Shown here: piece after piece, positions 57,519 through 64,000 of the stretch
Position numbering within the stretch: the first letter of the stretch is position 1
Layout: every line of letters begins with the position of its first letter
Assembly (NCBI RefSeq): GCF_014646655.1
Contig: NZ_BMNR01000001.1
Coordinates: forward strand, 531,382 to 595,381
DNA: 64,000 bases
Origin: Yeosuana aromativorans
Lineage (GTDB): Bacteria > Bacteroidota > Bacteroidia > Flavobacteriales > Flavobacteriaceae
Direction of reading: 5' to 3'
Position numbers and translations under genes: made by a program
The notes under the pieces: model-generated
Databases searched by the model: none
What the model was told of the DNA's origin: nothing
Seen by the model: the letters and a program-made list of their open reading frames with translations, nothing else

Positions 57519-60500
57519 ATGACAAAAAAGAAAAAAGATATACATAAAGAGTTTGCGTTTTCTTCTTGGGCTATCAACAACAAAACAACCATGTATGTGT
57601 TAATGGCCTTGATACTCCTCTTGGGAGCTGGTGCCTATTATAGCATGCCCAGGGAAAGTTTCCCAGAAGTCAAGGAAACAAAAATCTACATCAGTTCCAT
57701 TTACCCCGGTAATACCGCAGAAGACATTGAAAAACTGATTACAGACCCTATTGAAGATAAGCTAAAAACGGTGAGCAACGTTGTTGAAATCACCTCAACA
57801 TCACAAGAGGATTATTCTATTGTTGTTGTTGAATTTGATGAAAACATCTCTGTTGAAGCAGCCAAACAAAAGGTAAAAGACGAGGTAGATTCTGAAACTT
57901 CTGGAGAAGATTGGCCTACTTTTAATGGTGCCAAAGTAGAGCCCAATGTGTTTGATTTAAGCCTTTCGGAAGAAATGCCTATTCTAAACATTAATATTTC
58001 CGGGAATTACCCAGTTGATAAACTCAAAGAATTTGGCGAATATCTTGAAGATGAAATAGAAAGTCTGCCACAAATCAAACAAGTAGATATCCGTGGCGCC
58101 CAAGAAAAAGAAGTTGAAGTAGCTGTTGATATTTACAAAATGATGGCTGCCCAAGTTAGTTTTAATGATATCATCAATACCATAAATGGTGAAAACATGA
58201 CCATGTCTGCCGGTAACTTAATTACCAGCGGTCAACGGCGTACTATCAGGATTATTGGTGAGATAGACAAGCCAAGTGATTTAGAGAACTTTGTTGTAAA
58301 ATCGGAACACAACAACCCCATTTATTTAAAAGATATTGCCACAGTGACCTTTAAGGACGAGGACAAAACAACCTATGCCAGAGAGTTTGGACACCCAGTG
58401 GTCATGCTTGATGTTAAAAAGCGTGCTGGAAAAAACATGGTAGAAGCTGCCGAACAAATACAAACAATTGTTGATAAAGCTAAAGCCAATGTATTTCCCC
58501 CAGATTTAAAAGTTACCATTGCCAATGACCAATCCTCAAAAACCATTGGTCAAGTAGATGACTTGGTAAACAATATCTTTTTTGGGATCATTCTGGTCGT
58601 AACGGTATTAATGTTCTTCTTAGGATTTAAAAATGCCTTGTTCGTTGGTTTTGCCATTCCTATGTCCATGTTTATGTCGCTTATGATATTGAATATGTTA
58701 GGATACACCATGAACACCATGATTTTATTTGGATTGATTATGGGTCTGGGTATGCTTGTTGACAACGGAATTGTGGTGGTTGAAAATGTTTATCGTTTAA
58801 TGAGTGAGGAAGGTTTAAGCAGAATTGAAGCTGCCAAAAAAGGTATTGGTGAAATCGCTTTTCCTATTATTATTTCAACAGCAACTACCGTTGCAGCTTT
58901 CATTCCGTTAGGCATGTGGCCCGGTATGATGGGAGAATTCATGATTTATTTTCCAATAACCCTATCCGTTGTGTTGGGCTCCTCATTATTTGTTGCCATT
59001 TTCTTCAATTCGGTTATGGTGTCTCAATTCATGACCACTGAAGATAAAAACCTGCCTTTAAAACAGATCATCAAAATATCCGCTACAATAGCTGTTATTG
59101 GTATTCTTGTGTTTATTTTTGGAGGCCCTTACCGAGGATTGGGAACCTTAATGGTAATTACCTCAATCTTGTTATGGGTTTACAGACTGTTCCTTAGAAA
59201 ATGGTCCAATCATTTTCAAAATGATATTTTACCACGCTATGAGCGTTTGTACGAACGAACCTTAAGAGCAGCCTTAAAAAACAAAAGGCCTATTTTTATA
59301 AGTTTAGGAACATTACTGCTGCTCATCATAGCGTTTGCAGGGTTTGGTGCTTCCTTGGCCAACCAACGTACCAAAGTGGAGTTTTTCCCTGATAACACAC
59401 CGAACCAGATTATTGTGTACATAGAATATCCTGAAGGGACCGACATTAAAAAAACCAATACCATCACAAAGGATATTGAGCAACGCGTTTATAAAATCAT
59501 CAACGACCCCATGTATATGGATGGTGATTATAATTTTATGACAGAAAGTGCGGTTTCACAAGTTGGTGAAGGTGCAGGAAATCCACAGACAGACGCCGGT
59601 TCAGCGGCTGAAATGCCACATCGAGGCAAAATCACGGCTACCATGCGCGAGTTCAAATTTAGAAGAGGTGCTGATAGTAAAGTCCTTCTTAAAAAAGTAC
59701 AGGAAGCTCTTAAAGATGTGTATCCGGGTGTTGCCATTTCTGTTGAAAAAGATGCCGTGGGGCCGCCAGCAGGTTATCCCATAAACATTGAATTGGAAGG
59801 TGATGATTATGCTGAGTTGATCAATACCGCTGAAAAAATGAAAAACTTCATCAACACCAAAAATATTCAGGGTATTGATGAACTTAAAATTGACGTGAAC
59901 AAATCAAAACCTGCGATGCAAGTTCATGTAGATAGAAAAAAAGCAGGTGAACTGGGTATTTCCTCAGGGCAAGTTGGCCAACAACTTAGAAATTCCATTT
60001 TTGGTGCCAAAGCAGGTATCTATAAAGAAGGCGGAGATGATTATGACATCTATGTAAGGTTTAATGAAGAAAACCGGTATAACACCAGTGCGCTTTTTAA
60101 CCAGAAAATAACCTTTAGGGATATGGCCACCGGACAGATAAAGGAAATTCCTGTATCAGCCGTTGCCAAACAAAACAATACTTCGGGTTTTAGTGCTATT
60201 AAGCACAGGGATACCAAACGTGTAGTGACCTTGTATTCTGCATTATCACCTGGATTCATTGATGCATCGGCCATTGTATCTCAAATTCAACATGAAATGC
60301 AAACTTTTTCTGAAAAACCTGATGGTGTAAAAATTGATTACACCGGTCAAATAGAAGAACAACAAAAACAACAAGATTTTCTAAATGGTGCGTTTTTAAC
60401 CGGATTGGCTTTGATTTTCTTTATTTTGATATTCCAATTCAACTCGGTTTCCAAACCAGGCATTATTATGATGGCCGTGTTCTTAAGCTTGATTGGCGTA

Positions 60501-61013
60501 TTTGGCGGTATGGTTATTACAGGAAGTTCCTTTGTTATCATGATGACCATGATGGGAATCATATCGCTTGCCGGTATTGTGGTTAATAATGGTGTGGTAC
60601 TTCTGGATTATACCCAGTTATTAATTGACAGAAAAAAGATTATACACAATCTGGAACCAGAACAATACATCAACAAAGAAGAACTTTTGGAAGTTATTGT
60701 TAAAGCTGGTAAGGCACGTTTACGTCCTGTTTTATTAACGGCTATTACAACTATTTTGGGGCTTATCCCATTAGCTACAGGACTCAACATTAATTTCTTT
60801 AGCTTCTTTAGCGATTTTGATGCCAATATTTATTTTGGTGGCGATAACGTGATTTTCTGGGGACCATTGGCATGGACTGTTATTTACGGATTGTTTGTGG
60901 CTACCTTTTTAACACTTATAGTCGTTCCTATTTTATTTTATCTGGTAACCAGATTTAAAATGTGGCTCTACAAAGATAGAGTGGCCGATTATGAAAAGCT
61001 TATCACCGAATAA
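57519..61013 (+). CDS. RND efflux transporter permease
   Basis: An 1164-residue AcrB/MexB-superfamily proton antiporter. TM1 is at about 25-45, followed by a large periplasmic porter loop, TM2-6 at about 340-500, a second porter loop (about 610-930) and TM8-12 at about 950-1145. It is longer than AcrB (about 1050), partly through an extra hydrophobic segment at about 510-555. In TM4 the usual VDDAIVVVEN reads VDNGIVVVEN, so one of the two proton-relay aspartates is asparagine; I have the impression that this variant is common in Bacteroidota homologs. Substrates are unknown. A terminator follows. Confidence 0.94.
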   Translation: MTKKKKDIHKEFAFSSWAINNKTTMYVLMALILLLGAGAYYSMPRESFPEVKETKIYISSIYPGNTAEDIEKLITDPIEDKLKTVSNVVEITSTSQEDYSIVVVEFDENISVEAAKQKVKDEVDSETSGEDWPTFNGAKVEPNVFDLSLSEEMPILNINISGNYPVDKLKEFGEYLEDEIESLPQIKQVDIRGAQEKEVEVAVDIYKMMAAQVSFNDIINTINGENMTMSAGNLITSGQRRTIRIIGEIDKPSDLENFVVKSEHNNPIYLKDIATVTFKDEDKTTYAREFGHPVVMLDVKKRAGKNMVEAAEQIQTIVDKAKANVFPPDLKVTIANDQSSKTIGQVDDLVNNIFFGIILVVTVLMFFLGFKNALFVGFAIPMSMFMSLMILNMLGYTMNTMILFGLIMGLGMLVDNGIVVVENVYRLMSEEGLSRIEAAKKGIGEIAFPIIISTATTVAAFIPLGMWPGMMGEFMIYFPITLSVVLGSSLFVAIFFNSVMVSQFMTTEDKNLPLKQIIKISATIAVIGILVFIFGGPYRGLGTLMVITSILLWVYRLFLRKWSNHFQNDILPRYERLYERTLRAALKNKRPIFISLGTLLLLIIAFAGFGASLANQRTKVEFFPDNTPNQIIVYIEYPEGTDIKKTNTITKDIEQRVYKIINDPMYMDGDYNFMTESAVSQVGEGAGNPQTDAGSAAEMPHRGKITATMREFKFRRGADSKVLLKKVQEALKDVYPGVAISVEKDAVGPPAGYPINIELEGDDYAELINTAEKMKNFINTKNIQGIDELKIDVNKSKPAMQVHVDRKKAGELGISSGQVGQQLRNSIFGAKAGIYKEGGDDYDIYVRFNEENRYNTSALFNQKITFRDMATGQIKEIPVSAVAKQNNTSGFSAIKHRDTKRVVTLYSALSPGFIDASAIVSQIQHEMQTFSEKPDGVKIDYTGQIEEQQKQQDFLNGAFLTGLALIFFILIFQFNSVSKPGIIMMAVFLSLIGVFGGMVITGSSFVIMMTMMGIISLAGIVVNNGVVLLDYTQLLIDRKKIIHNLEPEQYINKEELLEVIVKAGKARLRPVLLTAITTILGLIPLATGLNINFFSFFSDFDANIYFGGDNVIFWGPLAWTVIYGLFVATFLTLIVVPILFYLVTRFKMWLYKDRVADYEKLITE

Positions 61014-61020
61014 AGCCCAT

Positions 61021-61055
61021 AAAAAAATCCTCAACGTGTGTTGAGGATTTTTTTT
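61021..61055. terminator. Bidirectional terminator after the RND operon
   Basis: A 15-nt arm containing ATCCTCAAC (61021-61035) pairs with 61040-61054 around the loop GTGT, with A and T flanks. It serves both the efflux operon and the convergent TonB receptor gene. Confidence 0.88.
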
Positions 61056-61070
61056 AATAATGAATATTAT

Positions 61071-63950
61071 CTATTTAAGGTCAAAAGTTAACCTAGCAAA
61101 AAGAAAACGTCCGCCTATACCAAATTGTTGGGATCGTCTTGACCAGTCAAAACGACCATCGCTACGGTTTCCGTATTGAGGATCGGCTCTATCTGGATAA
61201 ATATCAAATAAGTTATTGGCACCAATGGTAATGGTTGTGCTTTCAGCTATTTGATAACCAAATGACAAATCGGTTACCAATTTAGATCCAAACACCTGTT
61301 GGTTTGCAACAACTGTTGTAGCTTCTGTAACTTCACCAAACCATACATTTCTTAAAAAGATATTAAACTTATTGGTTGTATAATTATTGGTTAAGTTGAT
61401 TTTTGCACGTGGCACGGCTTTTTCCAAATAAATACGGCTATCCTCAGGGAAATAGGTTCCAACTTGATTGGCATTTATTAATACTTGTGATGCATGGATA
61501 CCTCCTACTTGTTTGGTTTTTGAAAAAGTTCCTGATAAATCACTTTTCAATTTTGCAGCAGTTCCTATTCTGGCATCATGTGAAATCACAATATCCAATC
61601 CTCTAGATTCTGTGTCAATGGCATTGGCAAAAAAGGATGCTGCCGAGGCATTGGCTTGAGACAATAATTTATCTAATTCTGTACCAGTTCCTGGCCCTTT
61701 AAATTGGCCTGTATAAACCACTCTATTATCAATGCCTATCCAATAACCATCTACCGTAAAGGTTAGGTGCGCATCTGGTAATTTAGAAGTAAATCCTAAA
61801 CTAACACTTCTTGAAGTCTCTTGTTTTAATTGCGGAATACCTAATAATTTGGCAGCCTTACTATCATTGGAGAAGGTTCCAACTTCTTGTGGATTTCCTT
61901 GGTTGTCAAAAATAGTAGACGTTGAATTAAAATTTAATTGGTGTAATGATGGAGCTCTAAAACCAGTATTGAATGCAGCTCTAATATTCGTGTTGTCACT
62001 GACTTTTAATCGTGTAGCTATTTTTCCATTAAGAGTCGATCCAAAATCAGAATAATCTTCATAACGTAAAGCGCCGCTTAATAGGAAACTGTCAGTAATG
62101 TCTGCTTCTATATCAAAATAGCCAGCAACACTGCTTCGTCCTCTTGATAGTTCATTGGCTGGACTAAAACCAGGGAACACTTGTGAGCCGCCAGGTCTTG
62201 AAGCCCCAAAGAAATCCTTTGCTGGCACTTGCGAAGCCAATGTAATAACCTGACCATCTGCTGTATATTGTGCATATGAAGGTTGCTCTCCTGCCACAAT
62301 CTCATAATTTTCCAAACGGTATTCAGCGCCAAAAGCCACGTTTAAGCCAGACATGATATCATCATAAAACTTACTAACGTCTAAATTGGTGGTGTTTTGA
62401 GCAAATGAAAATCCACCAGCATCAAAAAATGTTGGAGATGCTTTTTGCATAGATGCGTTGTAAGTATTACCAATGGTATATAAAAAGGAGTTTTTTCCGT
62501 AAGTGTTACTAAAATCAACATCCCAGTCATTTATTTTGCCTCGTATTCCAACGGCTATTGACTTATCAGTGATAGTTGAATTAATTTCCGGTAAAAATCC
62601 GTTTATGTAAGCAGGCGTATAGGTTCTACTTTGATTTGGCAATCTATAAAATCCTGCAGAATTACCCGTTCTAGAACTTAAACCAGCAAAAGAGTACAAC
62701 TCAGTTCCGTTATCATCCAAAGGCAATGAAAAATTTGCAAAGAACCGACCACCACGCAGTGCCGATTGACCAACACGCATGTTAAAATCACTTCTTGTCA
62801 ATCCTCTAGCGGCCAACTCTGCAGCTGTGTTATCTGCTGATAAAATGGGTTGTAAGTCCGCTTTTGTTGAAGCTCCATTTAATACAATACCAGCTTGATT
62901 GGCATATTGGATAACATCATTTACATCATCATCCAATAATTTTGATAAATCATAGCCGTCATTATTGGCAAAACGCTCTACTGTATTATATAAATTAAAG
63001 ACGGTTCCTTCCCACTCTTTCATCCTACTGTAATCTTGTCTGACATCAAAATCTCCTGTAAAGTTGATAAAACCACCTTTATCTCCAAGATCTAAACCAT
63101 AATTGGCACTCACATTAGTGGTCTCTCCATCAACGCCACCCGTTTGGTCATTGGCATTTTTTGTAAAATTAGCTCCAGTGGTGACATTCAAATTAAGTTC
63201 ATTGGTACTTTGTTTAAGTACAATGTTGATAACGCCGGCAATGGCATCAGAACCATATTGTGCCGCTGCACCATCACGTAATACTTCAATACGTTGTATG
63301 GAAGCTGCAGGAATTGCGTTTAAATCGGTTCCAACACTACCGCGCCCAAAGGTTCCATTTACATTGATTAAAGACGAGTTATGCCTTCTTTTTCCATTAA
63401 TCAAAACCAAAACTTGATCGGGCCCTAATCCTCTCAACGAAGCGGGATCAACATGGTCAGTTCCATCAGATATGGTTTGGGTATTGGACGTAAATGAAGG
63501 TGCTACATAATTTAAAATTTGATTCAAATTTACCTGTGGTCCTGCAGTAACCAACTCTGATACATCAATAACATCAACTGGTACCGCTGTGTCTGTTGCT
63601 GAACGATTTGGATTTCTGGTACCAATAAGCATCACCTCATCAAGTGCAACACCTTCTGTAAGAGCTACCATGATTTTCTGAGCAGATGTTACTTGTATCT
63701 CTTTGGTATCATAACCAAGAGATGATATTACTACTGTAGCGGGGAAACTAGCTACATCTAAGGTAAAATTACCGTCAAAATCAGTAATGGTACCTGTAGT
63801 GGTCCCTTTAATGATAACATTAGCACCAGGAATCGGGTTTTTAGTGCTAGTCTCGGTTACAGTTCCTGTAATAGTCCCTTGAGCCATCATGGCTAGAGGG
63901 AAAAACAGCAATGCAATCAAATAAAAGTTGAAATGTAAAGCTTTTTTCAT
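61071..63950 (-). CDS. TonB-dependent outer-membrane receptor
   Basis: A 959-residue receptor. The signal peptide (about 1-24, LAMMAQ) is followed by a carboxypeptidase-regulatory-like domain (about 25-105, ITGTVTETSTKNPIPGANV). The plug (about 120-240) shows LRGLGPDQVLVLINGKRRH and IQRIEVLRDGAAAQYGSDAI. The 22-strand barrel fills the rest, to YGNRSDGRFDWSRRSQQFG and a final strand LFARLTFDLK. No SusD-like partner gene is next to it, so it is not clearly a SusC-type glycan importer; the ligand is unknown. The short 63951-64000 stretch upstream shows no complete promoter. Confidence 0.95.
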   Translation of the reverse strand: MKKALHFNFYLIALLFFPLAMMAQGTITGTVTETSTKNPIPGANVIIKGTTTGTITDFDGNFTLDVASFPATVVISSLGYDTKEIQVTSAQKIMVALTEGVALDEVMLIGTRNPNRSATDTAVPVDVIDVSELVTAGPQVNLNQILNYVAPSFTSNTQTISDGTDHVDPASLRGLGPDQVLVLINGKRRHNSSLINVNGTFGRGSVGTDLNAIPAASIQRIEVLRDGAAAQYGSDAIAGVINIVLKQSTNELNLNVTTGANFTKNANDQTGGVDGETTNVSANYGLDLGDKGGFINFTGDFDVRQDYSRMKEWEGTVFNLYNTVERFANNDGYDLSKLLDDDVNDVIQYANQAGIVLNGASTKADLQPILSADNTAAELAARGLTRSDFNMRVGQSALRGGRFFANFSLPLDDNGTELYSFAGLSSRTGNSAGFYRLPNQSRTYTPAYINGFLPEINSTITDKSIAVGIRGKINDWDVDFSNTYGKNSFLYTIGNTYNASMQKASPTFFDAGGFSFAQNTTNLDVSKFYDDIMSGLNVAFGAEYRLENYEIVAGEQPSYAQYTADGQVITLASQVPAKDFFGASRPGGSQVFPGFSPANELSRGRSSVAGYFDIEADITDSFLLSGALRYEDYSDFGSTLNGKIATRLKVSDNTNIRAAFNTGFRAPSLHQLNFNSTSTIFDNQGNPQEVGTFSNDSKAAKLLGIPQLKQETSRSVSLGFTSKLPDAHLTFTVDGYWIGIDNRVVYTGQFKGPGTGTELDKLLSQANASAASFFANAIDTESRGLDIVISHDARIGTAAKLKSDLSGTFSKTKQVGGIHASQVLINANQVGTYFPEDSRIYLEKAVPRAKINLTNNYTTNKFNIFLRNVWFGEVTEATTVVANQQVFGSKLVTDLSFGYQIAESTTITIGANNLFDIYPDRADPQYGNRSDGRFDWSRRSQQFGIGGRFLFARLTFDLK

Positions 63951-64000
63951 AAGATAATTGTTTAAGTTAGTCTTTATTATTAATTTAAATAATTCAAGTA

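Noticed and set aside
1-64000. CRISPR array, rRNA operon, prophage or intact insertion sequence
   Set aside because: No regularly spaced direct repeats, rRNA sequence, phage structural genes or intact transposase were seen. The only mobile-element gene trace is the recombinase remnant at 13063-13319.

Overview
The window is a stretch of chromosome from a marine-type member of the Flavobacteriaceae (Bacteroidota). The reasons are the low GC content, promoters of the TTTG-N19-TAnnTTTG type, a type IX secretion C-terminal sorting domain, the exbB/exbD/exbD block, a TonB-dependent receptor with a carboxypeptidase-regulatory-like domain, and a nos cluster of the Sec-type (clade II) layout. Most of the window is core genome. 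A 13-18.3 kb segment is accessory, and one core gene has been altered by an insertion.

Layout. 0-2 kb: rimP-nusA-infB (minus strand; infB runs off the left edge) behind a terminator-like leader hairpin. 2-12 kb: universal stress protein, tRNA-Gln, a large DUF2723/GT-C membrane protein, polysaccharide deacetylase, a cysteine-free thioredoxin, a membrane metallophosphoesterase and polA. 12-18.3 kb: a T9SS-exported DUF2271 protein, then the wreck of a tyrosine recombinase, then six co-directional short units (lipoprotein, small membrane protein, DUF6090, DHFR-like plus GNAT, DUF6090, DUF1801). Five related imperfect inverted-repeat spacers lie between them, an integron-cassette-like layout. 18.4-24 kb: PfpI-like protein and the translation block rplM-rpsI, rpsB-tsf, pyrH-frr. 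23.5-31.4 kb: a half-length DUF5686 barrel, an MMPL/RND exporter, asnS, rpoN and a membrane protein. 31.4-36.7 kb: PorT-like barrel, an exbB-like operon, tRNA-Ser, ansA and tatD. 36.7-42.2 kb: retropepsin-like protein, response regulator and sucB/sucA. 42.4-52.8 kb: a nitrous-oxide respiration and nitric-oxide defence island, with two paralogous lipoprotein cytochromes c, two Rrf2 regulators, nosZ-orf-nosL-nosD-nosF-nosY, a hemerythrin, a heme-copper-oxidase-like membrane protein and ric. 52.9-61 kb: polyprenyl synthase, then a TetR-controlled TolC/adaptor/RND efflux operon. 61-64 kb: TonB-dependent receptor.

Two observations stand out. First, the asparaginyl-tRNA synthetase gene carries an in-frame, AT-rich 456-bp insertion (152 codons) between two copies of the 10-mer TTGATTATTC; removing one repeat unit restores a normal-length enzyme of 481 residues. 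Second, the 13.4-18.3 kb cassette-like array has repeat spacers that fold on themselves, two cassettes that share a 233-bp head but have different bodies, and an adjacent recombinase remnant whose catalytic tyrosine codon has become a stop.

Regulation can be read in places. An FNR-like TGAT-N4-ATCA palindrome sits over the nos promoter. A GGATAA-N2-TTATCC palindrome is shared by ric and the neighbouring Rrf2 gene. A GGAAACTTT/AAAGTTTCC palindrome encloses the -33 box of the tetR-efflux operon. All functional names come from reading motifs; no database search was run.
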